Shown piece after piece: positions 34,501 through 45,880 of a stretch of DNA of 64,000 nt. Both the position numbers and the translations under genes were made by a program. A model generated the notes under the pieces. It searched no databases. It worked only from the letters and a program-made list of their open reading frames with translations, and had not been told where the DNA came from. Positions within the stretch are counted from its first letter, which is position 1. The number at the start of each line of letters is the position of its first letter. The stretch is from the NCBI GenBank assembly GCA_026545225.1, contig CM048849.1:34990836-35054835 (forward strand), in the 5' to 3' direction. This DNA is from Cornus controversa. Its lineage: Eukaryota; Streptophyta; Magnoliopsida; Cornales; Cornaceae.

Positions 34501-35170
34501 TATTTCACAAATAAATAAAAAAACAAAGAGCAAACCAATAAAAACATACATAACATAATTAAACCTTTGTAGATGTCTAATAATTATGATTCTAATTTTT
34601 CACAAAATAATAGTATTTAAATTCAATTAAACCTTTAAATATTAAAGAAAGTGAAGTGTTAGAACAACTTCTTCATAAACGAAACATTGCCTTACCAATA
34701 ATCCCCATGTTTACAGTTTTATGTATTAGTTCTAAAACATTTGTATTTTTATTTTTTCCCCCTGTTTTAGGTTAGTTCATGTTCATGTTCATGCTCATTG
34801 CATTCACTGTTTACAGTTTTATGTATTAGTTCTAAAACAATTTTTTTTTCCCCCTGTTTTAGGTTAGTTCATGCTCATTGCATTTACAAGTGAGGTCTTA
34901 GTGACGAAGGGCATCGATTGTGGTCGGTTCTTGTGAAAAGTCATGCCTTTAGTTGTTCTATTTTTAACAATTATTTTCCGCAAAATATGATGAAATGCCC
35001 CCATTAAAGCACGTATGATGAGAGAGGCTTTTTCTTTTTTTTTGTTATATATAATATATATAAAGTTTAAAGGGTGAATGGGAAGTGAAATGAAGCAGTG
35101 AAAATGATTCATGTTGTGATTCTGGTATGATCCGAAATAGGAGCTAGTTGAGTACACTTGGATGATGAAG
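34501..35170. repeat. Region with a 100-bp tandem duplication (34711-34880)
   Basis: TTACAGTTTTATGTATTAG starts at 34711 and again at 34811, and both copies run through CCCCCTGTTTTAGGTTAG. No gene seen around it. The open frame at 35196-34864 (minus) has no recognisable domain. Confidence 0.7.
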
Positions 35171-35560
35171 TTAGTACTTGATTTTACACGTATCAAGAAA
35201 GACTATTTTTGTGGTACTTGGTTTTACACGTATCTAGAAAGACTATTTTTGTGTGAAATTTTTTTGTACTTTTTTAACGAACATGACTCTCCTTTTTATA
35301 CTAGAGTCTTTGTACTTTAGTAAGAGATATCTTGAGTTACTTTCTCCATTTCAACTCCGAGAAATATCACGAGATAAGGTAGTTATTTTTATCTCTCCAT
35401 TGTAGTTAATCTCACTTTGGACTCCCTCACTTTTAAACTTTCTTGTCAATCTAGGAAACTTATTTTTATGTTTCCGTTGTAACTAATCTCAATTTCGACT
35501 CCCTTACCTTTAAACTTTCCTTTCAGTCTAGGAAACTTCCTTGCCAATCTAGGTTTCTGT
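35171..35560 (+). repeat. Two local tandem duplications (about 41 and 79 bp)
   Basis: TTTTACACGTATC and GAAAGACTATTTTTGTG occur twice at about 35180-35252. Further on, AATCTCA, GACTCCCT, CTTTTAAACTTTC and TCTAGGAAACTT occur in order twice with a period near 79 bp (35400-35540). Confidence 0.7.
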
Positions 35561-35629
35561 ATTAAATCCTAAGCAATGGATGTTTAGATCCAATCCACAG
35601 ATTGAAAATTTTTGTCCATCTTTTCTTTC

Positions 35630-35879
35630 TGTGATGTCTCAAAATACATGTCTCATTTCAAATATAAACATACTATTTTTCATAACATACCCAAACTACC
35701 CTTTTCAAACTCCCCTTCTATAAAGGTTAGACCAACCATATAATATTAATACTAACCTTTAAACAAGGGGAATGTGTAAATTCATTCATTACCACCATAA
35801 TAAAATACATTAAAACTCTACTACCATACAAAGTTGAATTCCCTAAACATCCCAAAAATTATGAGACGGAGGGAGTATT
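35630..35879. mobile_element. Stowaway-like (Tc1/mariner) MITE, degenerate
   Basis: The right end on the minus strand reads TACTCCCTCCGTCTCATAAT, the hallmark terminus of plant Stowaway elements, next to a TA dinucleotide. At the left, TGTCTCAAAATACATGTCTC near 35636 corresponds to the opposite terminus in degraded form. Confidence 0.65.
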
Positions 35880-36158
35880 AGTTTAAAGTTAGAACTTATT
35901 AGTCCTCAATTCAAAATTCATACTTCCAATTTCATACTACCCAACACAGCATGAATTTTTACTAGTAAACGTTGATAAAATGAATTTCAAACTTTTAAAA
36001 TCCTCTAATGAAATTAAGAGAATATTATATTACGGTTGTAAACACCGCTGTTATAGATAAATGACAATTGATGTAATGTTTCTTGGAAGTTTATTAAACA
36101 TCATAAAGAACTTGGGTTCTTCACAAATTTTAATACAACTAGTTTTTTATAATAAAAA

Positions 36159-36245
36159 TGTTAGAAATAAAGAAAGAATATATATATTGAATTGATATAT
36201 GAATTATATTGATTGACTATATATATTCTTTCTTTATTTCTAACA
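36159..36245. repeat. 87-bp element with perfect 28-bp terminal inverted repeats
   Basis: Bases 36159-36186 and 36218-36245 are exact reverse complements, with a 31-bp AT-rich centre between them. The ends are TGTTAG and CTAACA, i.e. TG...CA, and TGGTATCAGAGC (a perfect initiator-Met PBS) follows at once at 36246-36257 on the plus strand. It may be a miniature LTR or a hairpin made from an LTR terminus. Confidence 0.85.
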
Positions 36246-37030
36246 TGGTATCAGAGCTGAGCACGAGGTTGCAATTTTGTTCACTCATGAGGATGAAGAA
36301 GAACAAAACAAGCATACCCAAAAACTCTAAGATTACTATAGTTAGGAATCTGCCCGTAGAGATGCTCATAAGGTGATTTTGTAAAAGTGGTGTGAGTACA
36401 CGATTCATGGTATAAACAGCAATGAGAGATGCTTCACCACAAAAAGATGATGGCACAGAAGAAGAAATGACAAGTGATCAAGCCAAATCTAAAATATGTT
36501 GAAGTTTTCGTTCAGTTAAACCATTTTGTTGCAACATACCAGGGCAAGAAGAGTGAAAATAGTGCCATAGTATTTGAGGATATTTTGAAATTCATTTTTC
36601 CTGTATTCCATAGCATTATCAGAACGAAAAGTTTTTATATTTGTGAAAAATTGAGTTGAAACCATTTTGGTGAAATCAATAAAGATGTTGAGTAATTCAG
36701 AATAATTTTTCATTAAAAATATCCAAGTGAATCATGAAAAATTGTCCAGAAATATAGCAAAATATTGTGCCCCACTTATAGTGGCTACAGGAGAAGGTCC
36801 CCAAACATCATAATGAACAAGATCAAAAAGAGAAAAAGCAAATGAGTCACTGTTATTAAATGGTAAAGAGGTTGTTTGCCTAATTGACAAGAAATGCAAT
36901 CAAAAGAATCGATTTTAACTGATCCTAACAAACCCTTATATGCTAGACTTTTGACTCGAGACCCCGATGCATGTCCCAAACAAGAATGCCACAACTCAAG
37001 AATAGGTATACTACTTTGTGTAGATGCAGT
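36246..37030 (-). pseudogene. Copia integrase fragment (element D)
   Basis: Minus strand from 37030: a pre-integrase motif LWHSCLGHASGSRVKSLA, then FDCISCQLGKQ (the HHCC zinc motif C-x-x-C), then after a shift FDLVHYDVWGPSPVATISG (the first catalytic Asp region). FRSDNAMEY (second Asp) lies at about 36640. The usual 'PQQNG' Glu region is reduced to CCNKMV, and a FCGEASLIAVYTMNRV segment lies at 36450-36400. The order is that of a copia integrase, but at least five stops/shifts separate the pieces. RT, RNase H and LTRs of this element were not found. It is not part of E3, since its motif sequence differs and the parts overlap in content. Confidence 0.75.
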
Positions 37031-37363
37031 TATGATATTGACAATTCAATTCCCAAGATAATGCTTTATCACATCAACATTATCTTTTACCAAAACAGTG
37101 ACATAAAAATAATTTAGTAAATGTACTCATCATGCTTCATCTACTAAACAAAATAAGTAAGGAAAAACAAACTTTATAACTCTTAGCCATAGTATGTCAT
37201 GCACATGTAATCTGTGTGTCATTAATTTCTTGTGTTCAGCATACTCATTTTAACATGGTTTACTTAACTTTACAAAAGAAAAATAATAAAAATAAAACCT
37301 AAAACTACAAGTTTAAATGCCTAATCTAGACTCACAAGTTAAGTATAAAGTTCCTTTCTAGAT
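37031..37363. other. Junction between elements D and E3
   Basis: No LTR end is recognisable here, although E3's 3' LTR would be expected. E3 is therefore truncated on this side. Confidence 0.45.
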
Positions 37364-37367
37364 TATT

Positions 37368-37880
37368 TCAATACCATGCAATATAATCAAGAGAACAAGT
37401 GCCTATAGATTTCCTAAGGAGTTGGAACCTAGAACCATCTAGAGGCGTTGTGAGAATATCAGATAGGTTATGATCAGTATGCACTTTCTCCAAAGACACG
37501 GCATTTTCTTCAACTAATTTCTGAATAAAATGATATTGAATGTCAATGTGTTTTGTTCTCGAATACAAAATTGAATTCTTTAAGATATTAATAGTACGAT
37601 TGTTATCATAAAAGATAGACATTGTAAATTGTTCAATTCCATATTCCAATAACATCTGCTTCATCCAAAGTAGTTGAGTGCAACAACTTCCAACAACAAT
37701 ATATTTAACTTCACAAGATGATAAAGAAACATAATTTTGCTTCTTGTTGTAACATGAAAAAATATTAGTACCAACATAGAAACAACCACCTGAAGTACTC
37801 TTCCTATCATGCTTGTTACTAGCCCAATCAGCATCAGTGTAACCTGCAATCTCAGAATTAGACTCTACAGAAAAATGCAA
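37368..37880 (-). pseudogene. E3 RNase H domain
   Basis: An open frame of 170 codons. Copia RNase H landmarks in order: GYTDADWASNKHDRKSTSGG (first catalytic Asp), VSLSSCEVKYIVVGSC (the usual E-A-E-Y is E-V-K-Y), LLWMKQMLLEYG, IFYDNNRTINILKN (third Asp region), RTKHIDIQYHFIQKLVEE and LSDILTTPLDG. The A-to-V and E-to-K changes in the E-A-E-Y box may affect activity. This is the best-preserved coding block of E3. It stops normally at the pol C-terminus. Confidence 0.9.
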
Positions 37881-38790
37881 TCCATGATTTAAAGAGATAT
37901 TGACATAATGAATAATGCGCTTGACTGTAATTAGATGTTGTTCTGTAGGATCATCTTAATACCTAACACATACTCCTACACTAAATGCAATGTCAGGACA
38001 ACTTACTGTCAAATACAATAGGATGTCAATCATACTCCTGACAATGAAGGCTCAACTCTTTTAGAATCTGAGTTCCTCTCCAACTTGGAAGAAGTACTCA
38101 TAGAAGTTTGCACATGTTTGGAATCTTCCAAACCAAACTTCTTGACTAACTCATTTGCATACTTAATTTGAGATACAAAAATTTCATCATCAAATTACTT
38201 CACCTGGAGTCTAATGTTAGTTCACCAACCATGCTTATCTCAAAAGTATTACCCATATATCTAGCAAATTTATTAACAAGGTCATCAAAATTAAAACCAA
38301 ACACAATATCATCCACATAAATTTAAGCAACAAGTAAATTCTTACCTTTCATAATTATGAACAAAGTTTTATCATCTCCCCCTCTCCTAAAGCCCTTATG
38401 CAACAAATAAGAAGTCAATTTTTCATACCATACGATGAGCTAGTTTCAAACCATAGGGAGCCTTTTTCAAATGAAAAATGTGATCAAGATTATATGGATC
38501 AACAAAGCCTTCTGATTAAGCTACATACACTTCTTCTTGCAAAATATCATTAAGAAAAGCACTTTTAACATCCATTTGAAATAATTTAAATTTAAAGTGA
38601 CATGCAAGAGTAAGAGGAAGTTAAATAGATTCAAGTCTAGCAAATGGTACAAAAGTTTCATCAAAATCAATTCTTTCAGCTTAAGTATATCCTTGTGCAA
38701 CTAACCTGGCTTTATTTCTCATTACAAGACCATTCACATCGAGTTTATTTTTAAAATCCATTTAATTCCTATGATGTTCACATCCCTAGG
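37881..38790 (-). pseudogene. E3 reverse transcriptase
   Basis: The minus strand from 38770 gives the RT entry motif KARLVAQGYT with a stop instead of Q, then DETFVPFARLESI, FKLFQMDVKSAFLNDIL (first catalytic Asp), EEVYV, SEGFVDP, and IYVDDIVFGF, with YVDD at 38319-38308. NELVKKFGLEDSKHVQTSM lies near 38130. Several stops and shifts (38710, 38520, 38420, 38190) break it. Confidence 0.8.
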
Positions 38791-39960
38791 TTGAGACACT
38801 AACTCCCAAACATCATTTTTCACAAATTGATTCAACTTTTCATGCATTGCTAAAAGTCAATCTAAACTGTGAAGAGCTTCATCAATATTCTTGGGTTCAA
38901 ACTGAGCTATATGTTATGAGTGTCCTATACTATCACAAACTATACTCCTAGTATTTCTTTCGTCCCATGGCCCTATCACATTAGTCAATGGATGACTACT
39001 ACGAACCCTAGAACTGCCATAAATTGCTACTTCTACCTGTGGTGCAGGATTTTCTATAGGTGCATGTGTCTCATCAGTCACTTCCACAATTTCATCACCT
39101 ACATGCACTTACATACTCAGTCTCTCCCTCACTTTCTTTCACAACCTCTCTCTCACTAGGTTCACTATCAGGTAACCATAAGGTGTTTATTCATTCCTCA
39201 TTCTTAGGTTAATCATGTATCTCTTTAGGCGTTGAATCATCAATCACAACATTCATAGATTCCATTATAACTTCATTTCGACGATTATACACCCTATAAG
39301 CCCGACTATTCAGCACAGACCCTAAAAAGTATCCTTCATCACTTCTAGAGTTAAATTTTTCTAAATTTTACCTATCTCTAAGGATATAACATTTACTTTC
39401 AAAAACTCTAAAGTGTTTAACATTGGGCGTCTTTCCATACCACAGTTCATATGAAGTCTTTTCAGTTCCAAGCCTAAGGTACACCCTATTGAAGACATGA
39501 CAAGCAGTACTAACAGCTTCAGTTCAAAAAAGTTTGGCTAACTTACTCTCATGAAGCATAGAATGTGTCATCTCTGCAATTGTCCTATTTTTTCTTTCAA
39601 TTACACCATTCTATTGTGGTGTTTTGGGTGCAGACAATTCATGACTTATGTCAAGACTATCACAATACTTAATGTAAGTCTAGGTTCAAACTCACCTCCT
39701 CTATCACTCCTAACACGAGTTATTACATATCCTTTCTCTTTCTAAATTCTTTGACAAATTGACTTGAAGAAAACAAAAATATCAGACTTTTCTCTCAAGA
39801 AAGCAATAAAAGTAAATCTCAAAAGTTCATCAACCATAACAAGCATATATTTTTTACCACTTATGCTTTGATTTCTTATTGGACCCATCAAATTCATATA
39901 AATCATCTCTAAAGGTCTAAAGTGACTTGATGTTTAAGTCTCTTATGTGACACACTAATT
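38791..39960 (-). pseudogene. E3 integrase
   Basis: Around 39650-39540 the minus strand reads ELSAPKTPQ, stop, NGVIERKNRTIAEM, the conserved Glu region of copia integrase (P-Q-Q-N-G-V-V-E-R-K-N) with the second Gln mutated to a stop. TEAVSTACHVFNRVYLR, YELWYGKTPNVKHFRVFE and SDEGYFLGS follow in the normal order to 39300. A 60-codon linker with EPSEREVVKE precedes RT. The Asp motifs lie in the shifted stretch 39660-39950. Confidence 0.8.
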
Positions 39961-40330
39961 TGCTTACATAATTGACATGGTCCACATGTGCCTCCTATGC
40001 CACAAAATAGTATCATCAATAACAGTCAAAAAACATATATGTGAAAGATCTAAAAATATTGCATAACAATTATCAGAAGTTCTAGATCCTTTTAAAACAC
40101 AATCACCATGTTCATTACTTACAAAACATTCATGTTGAGTAAAATTAACTTGAAAACCATTATCGCATATCTGACTAATACTTAACAAGTTTGCAGCTAA
40201 ACCTTTAACATATAAAATATTTTTCAATTGACCAAAAGCAAAAAAAATCAATTTTACCTTTACCACTCATTTTAGATGCATTGTCATCACCAAAAGTAAC
40301 AAACCCACTAGTATAATCCTTAAAAATGGT
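39961..40330 (-). pseudogene. E3 protease end and gag-pre-integrase region
   Basis: An open frame of 100 codons. LKNILYVKGLAANLLSISQI is the conserved segment after the copia aspartic protease, and DNGFQVNFTQHECFV and CVLKGSRTSDNCYAI continue toward LWHRR, the start of the GAG-pre-integrase domain. The catalytic D-S-G of the protease lies upstream in the shifted stretch and could not be read clearly. Confidence 0.75.
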
Positions 40331-41276
40331 AACAATGTTCTATCCCAAGTCATATGCCAAAAGTAGTATCAAAGTACCAACCTCTAGGACCAAGTGCTCT
40401 AAGTGTAGTGTACATGAAAAAATATTTTAGACTATCATTTTTCACCCAAACAGTTTTAGATTTATGATCAAATGATTTCCTAACTATTCTAGAATCAGAA
40501 TTATCAGTCTCAATGGGCTCTTTCTTCTTGATCTTCTTTTTTTATTTATGAGAATCTAGTATAGAATTAAAGTAAGTCAATTTGCCAAATTTTTCTTTCA
40601 ATTCATGTTCCTTCTTTTCAAGTTCTTTCACCTCATTAAGCAAAACTCTTGAACTGTCTAAGGTCTTACGCTTTGCAGTTCAATTTTTCTCTTCTGACAC
40701 TGATACTTGATATAACCTTTTTCTCCACAAAAATGGCATGTTGGAACAAGTTTTAAAGCATGAGTAATAACTGAAGGCTTAGTCTCAACTTTCACAAAAA
40801 TATATTTTAATTTTAGAAGTGACAATCCTTTGAAGTTGAAATTGATTCTTCTTTATTACTCAAGTTTTTAGAAAAATCCACCTCACCAAATTTGCAAGTG
40901 TCAGAGTTAAATTTCTGGAAAGACTGATTAGATTTAATAATTCACAATTCAAGTTATCAATCTTATGCTCAAGTGAATTATTAAATCATTTAATCTGTTT
41001 AACTTCCTATTCCAAAAATTCAACTTTATCAAGAAGATTCATCTTATCAAGTCTAAGCTCCTCTAAATTTTTATTGGTAATAGAAACTTCCAATTTATAA
41101 ATATCTCTAACAAGTTCAAAAATTTTCAATCTCTCCAATAAATTTTCGTAATTCCTTTTCAGCTTAGACCACTCAAGATGCATACCAGTTATAGAATCAA
41201 AAAATTGATGAAAAACAATTTCATCATCAGAAGACACAATATGAGACATCCTGAAATTCATAACTAAATAAGCCAA
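40331..41276 (-). pseudogene. E3 gag C-terminal remnant
   Basis: 41276-41007 is open (89 codons) and rich in Leu, Glu and Lys with heptad-like spacing (NLLERLKIFELVRD, LEELRLDKMNLLDK), as in the coiled-coil part of the E2-type gag. Near 40740-40700 a knuckle CHFCGEKGYIKYQC is visible, with Tyr in place of His in CX2CX4HX4C. The UBN2 N-terminal half is absent. Confidence 0.7.
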
Positions 41277-41279
41277 ATG

Positions 41280-42550
41280 TGAGTTACACGGTGCGAAAAT
41301 GGTTTAGTTAATTTTGAGTGAGATGCTAATCTTTAGCTCTAAAATGGGGTAAATAGGTCTCCTTGCTCAATTTTTATGATTAATTAATTTCCAACAGTGA
41401 ATATTAATTAAGTATCCAAATCAAACATAAAAAAAAAATAAGTAAGGAAAGTTAGATATGACACCAAGAATTTAACGTGGAACCCTAAGAAGGGAAAAAC
41501 CACGGAGGTGTGGCAGAAGACCCCAGAGAAACCAATCCACTATCTCAAAGCAAAGTACAACAGACTCTGTCCCAGACTCACACCCACTCCACTCTGATAA
41601 GAACTTGATGCGGAATGACTCAAACTTACTTTTACAACTCTTGCAAACACCCAGCTAGCATCAAAATTCTTCTAGAAGGGTAGCTAAAAGAACAAAAATA
41701 CTCTGCAAGTATTTTGTTCCCTTCGTAGTGATCGTTTCTCCTCCTCTTCTTATAAAAACTTGTAGTTTCAAGGAACCACCTCTACTGCTATGATCAATCC
41801 GTGTATACTAATGATATCTTCAAGAATATGTTGATTATATTGACAAAAGCATCACAACTTAAACACTCCGTGTGTGTGTGCTCTCAAAAATAAAATCAAT
41901 GAAGATTTTCTCTCATAAATCTCTTTTTTAGCTCCAAAAATATATTTATCTCTCTAACAATTAAAGCATTGAGTCTATCATCTGATTGGAGCATAAAGAG
42001 GTATTTATAAGGTTTAGAGTCCTTAGCATACTTAAAAACAAGTTTAAAACATCTAAGAAAAGTTTTAGAGTAGTCTGGGCTAAATAGGAAACGGAATAGA
42101 ATAAAAAAGGAAATTTCTGCGCGCATCAGATTAGTCGGACCAGTTCTCATATTTGGAGACCGGTGGGACATCTATAGATTCATAGAAATTCCAAAGTCCT
42201 GAGAAACGTTTGACCAATCCTGATTTTCTGGGACCGGTGGGACTTTTTAGACATACTAAAAATCAAAAGTCCCAAGAAAAGTTGGACCGGTCTTAATAAA
42301 TGGGGACCGGTGGGACTTCTGAAATTTTCATTTTTCAAGTTTAAAGCATATTCTCTAAGTCCTAAGCCCACCAAACTTTATATTGTCCTTACTCACATAC
42401 CTATACTAAGTGATGTCCTCATCAAATCCACGGTATCGAGACACCTTCCGTTCAGCTCCGAAGATAGCAACACAGGATCAAACAAAAATCACAACTCGAT
42501 CAATAAGATTTGACACCGAAATTTTCCATTTTACAATTATATATCTCGCA
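41280..42550 (-). repeat. E3 5' LTR (1271 bp)
   Basis: Plus-strand ends are TGAGTTACACGGTGCG (41280) and ATATCTCGCA (42550). Shared blocks with the E1/E2 LTRs include GTACAACAGACTCTGTCC, GATGCGGAATGACTC, CAGCTAGCATC and GACCGGTGGGAC words. Three copies of GGACCGGTGGGACTT-like words (42160-42325) form a small internal repeat. Confidence 0.9.
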
Positions 42551-43039
42551 CTTCCTTCTCTCTCTTCTAGTCTCTGTAAAATAGGTCTAAGGTTTTTATC
42601 TATATATATATATATATATAAACATCTCCTTTGTTCCACTAGTTAGCTCTACTTTTTTATTTTTTTGTTATGGATTTAAGTGTGTGCACGTGACGATTTA
42701 AAGGTGAGGAATTTAAATTTAAGTGTGTGGAAAAGTAAATTAAAGTGCATGGATACTATATTTAAGAAAAAAAACTTAGATTTAATTTAAAGTCTTATAA
42801 TTTAAGTGTGTGAAAAATAAGATTTAACTGTGAGGATGTTGTCTTTAAGTGCATGCAAATGTAGAATAAAAATGTAAAATGTTATCTTACACACTTAAAG
42901 ACAACATCTTTTCACATTTTTTATTCCACATTTTCACACACTTAAATCACAGCTTCCACCCACTTAAACCATAAGACTTTAAAATAAAATCTTATTTTTT
43001 TCTTTCAAACATTTTTATTCCACATTTTCACACTTAAAG

Positions 43040-45444
43040 TGTCACACCCCAATTTCCGACTCCCTATTAAGAGCGATGGAAATGGGAGTGAATGGTGATT
43101 ATCGAGCATCAACACTCCTAATCACAATCGCCCCTTGAAATCATGCTCTGATATCAAGTTGTTACGCTCCGATTTCTGACTCCCGAAAATCGAGGGTGAT
43201 TTGGTCCCGTAAACCCTAATGAATTTCCTTAATTATCTGCATATATGTGTCTACGTACGTCCCAACATCAACTCCTAACTAGGGCCCCACACATGGCTAC
43301 ACTTGCACAACACTGGTTGTTGGTACCTATTTTCGCACAATCAAAATATGCATTTTGCACAATCGAAATGTGCATTTCGATTGATCGAAATGTCATTTTC
43401 ACTCAATCGAAATGTTCGATCATGCGAAGTGTTATCGAGGTACTATCGAAGTTTATCATCATTCGAAACTTCTACAATTCTAAAACCTTGCAATTTTTCG
43501 ATTAATCGAACTACTCATTTCACACAATCAAGATTTTTGATCGTGCGAAATGGAGATTTTGCATAATCGAACTACTCTATAAAGAAATCTTGCATTTTCC
43601 ACAAGGGGGCATTTTCTTGCCAATTCCTCATTTCTCCATACTCATACATTCTCTAAGGAGTTCTAAATATTTCTAATGGTCTACAACACGGATCACATAA
43701 TCCAAGCGTAAGAATTAAACCTCCAAGTAATTTCATCCACAAAACATACATAATGGGATTCGAACTCAACATTCTCCATTCATATACCAAAAGTCATACA
43801 TAGGCCATATGTGGCAATTACATTTGAAATCTAAATGTACCAACATAATTCAAATATAAATACAACATCTTTATCGTTGTCCACACACTATAAATAGGCA
43901 TGGACATTTATCTACATATCCAAAAGAAATGCTTCCAAAAATGAACTCAAAAGTCCTTTTGTGCAATCTAGGCTTCCTCCTCCAAAGAAGCTTTATCTGA
44001 AAAAGAGTTTGGGGGAAAAGGGTGAGCATACAACTACGCCCAGTTAGAATGATCCACCCGACTCTACCTTAACTCAGGCAACCATGCATGAATGCATATG
44101 AAATCACTAGATGACTATATGACAAGTATCTATGTTTTTCACACTTAAAACATACAAGTTTTAAAAATCATGAGTGATGCTTCACATTTCAATATATGAC
44201 AATTTATATGAAGTCATAGCTCACAATTAAACTCACATGTATAACCAGAAATCAATTTAACTTAGCACTTCTGCTTGTCACAATTTTACAGTAAGGGTTT
44301 CTTCGAAACCACAAACTCTGCTTACGCTCTACGGGTTGCTAACCCGACGAAAGTGACATCCACTTGGTCAAGTTTTGGGTCTTGCACCCTAGGCTCTGGG
44401 CCTTTCTTAATTCCAACACATGTCCCAAAAATCATGTTTTCACATAAGTACATATTATCATATAAATGCACCAAAACTCAAAATTATCACAATTTCCATC
44501 AAATGCATAACATGAACTAAGTTAATGCATATCCACCTCAAGCTTATCACAATCAAAATTATTCATTTCATGTAAAATCACAACCAACGCATTTTAAGGA
44601 AAAACTAATTTTATGCATTTTTCTCAACTCATGTAATCAAAACCCACACAACTCCTCAAATGAACACAATTCATAACATGTGTTCCTAAAACCACCAAGT
44701 CATGCATAAAACACAATTTTGATATATATATATATATATATGGACAAAACCCTAATTTCACAAAATCACAAACATATCTTTCATCTCACAAGTATGTGAC
44801 CTATAGAATCAAAATAAAGCAATGATTCATACCCCTACCTTAAACCTCAAGCTTGGAAGCCAAGTTTCAAAAATCCCATCCCTTTCTACCTTGCCGAAAA
44901 TACCTTTTGTTCGGTTCAAATCGAAGCCCTTGCCGAGTAGAGTAAACCCTTGCCTTCGGCGTTTTCTAAATCAAAGCCTAGCACCTCCAAAATGTAGAGA
45001 GAATGGAGAGAGATGAAGTGGGAGAGTTAGAGAGAGAGAGAGAAAGCTATAAAGATGAAATATCTCAGCCCATCCCAAAAAATTTTGTCTCCTTGGGGTG
45101 CAAAATGACCGAAACGCCCCCAAGTCCCTTAACATACCCTCCCAACCTCCGTTTTCAATTTTGAAAGCGGTTATGGCTCCAAAATCACTTCCTTAACTCT
45201 CTAAAAATTTTGTTTGGTGTATAACCAAAAAAAATATTTTTCCAAAAAAAATTCAGGTTCCGGGCCCATCAAACCGCGTCCCGGGACCCCATTGACCCAA
45301 AAAGTCAAACTTCTCTAAATGGTCTCAAAACTTCCCAAAACCTAAATAGCACTCCCAAAACATGTTTTCCACAATTAAAACATGTTAAACATCATTTAAA
45401 ATACATTTAGGGCAAATTGGTCAAAATTGGACCACGTAACAACA
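43040..45444 (-). repeat. Solo Tekay LTR (2405 bp) with TSD
   Basis: Plus-strand ends are TGTCACACCCCAATTTCC (43040) and ACGTAACAACA (45444), i.e. TGTTGTTACG...GGGGTGTGACA on the minus strand. It is flanked by the perfect 5-bp duplication TAAAG (43035-43039 and 45445-45449) inside the foldback element. No internal region is present, so it is a solo LTR from LTR-LTR recombination. An embedded second end, TGTTACGCTCC, lies at 43160 with minus-strand TGATATCAGAGCATG next to it. Confidence 0.95.
43330..43570 (+). repeat. Cluster of CACAATCGAAAT-type repeats in the solo LTR
   Basis: About ten imperfect words of the form CACAATCGAAAT or its complement occur within 240 bp. One palindrome, 43373-43392, has 9-bp arms CATTTCGAT/ATCGAAATG around TG. 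LTR A has the same motif at 46750-46960. Confidence 0.8.
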
Positions 45445-45795
45445 TAAAGACACCATCCACACACTTAAATATTAGTGTCCACGCACTTAAACTACAAGTC
45501 TTTAAAATAAAATCTTAGATTTTTCTTTCCACATATTTATTCCACATTTTCACATGCACTGAAATACATCATCCACACACTTAAATCTTATTTTCTACAC
45601 ACTTAAATCATAAGATTTTAAATTAAAATCTTAGTTTTTTTTTCTTAAAGCTGGTATCCACACACTTTAATCCACTTTTCCACACTCTTAAAATTAAATT
45701 TCACACAGTTAAATCTTAATGTCCACTCACTTAAATCCATAACACAGGAAAAAAAAAAAAAAAAGGTAGATCCAACCAGTGGAACGAAGGGAAAT

Positions 45796-45826
<31 letters not shown>

Positions 45827-45880
45827 ACCAAACCCTAGACCTATTTTACAAAGAGTGGTGAAGAGAGAAAAAGAAGAGAG

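Larger units (their letters stand above)
37364..42550 (-). mobile_element. E3: pol-bearing copia element of the E1/E2 LTR family, truncated
   Basis: 5' LTR 41280-42550, then gag remnant, protease/pre-integrase, integrase, RT and RNase H in copia order down to 37368, all on the minus strand. The 3' LTR and PPT are missing. PBS and the gag N-terminus are also missing at the 41279 junction. Sharing of LTR ends with E1 and E2 marks it as a decayed member of the lineage that probably mobilised them. Confidence 0.8.
42551..45880. mobile_element. Foldback element built of CACTTAAAT modules, split by a solo LTR
   Basis: The left arm 42570-42885 and the reverse complement of the right arm (45445-45850) share GTAAAATAGGTCTA, a TA run, AAACATYTCC, TTGTTCCACT, TGTTATGGATTTAAGTG, GTGTGGAAAAGT, AAGAAAAAAAAACT and many GTTTAAGTGTGTGGA variants. 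42890-43034 carries another unit of the right-arm type. Without the solo LTR the element is about 0.9 kb and almost all inverted repeat. The repeated TTTAAGTGTGTGG motif resembles subterminal transposase-binding repeats of DNA transposons. The outer left end is cut by the E3 LTR, so the termini and TSD are unknown. Confidence 0.75.

Noticed and set aside
36217-36456. Membrane protein (hydrophobic ORF)
   Set aside because: It is a frame-shifted piece of copia integrase; the hydrophobic stretch arises from the shift.
43330-43570. CRISPR-like array of short repeats
   Set aside because: The repeats are imperfect, irregularly spaced, in both orientations and inside a plant LTR.
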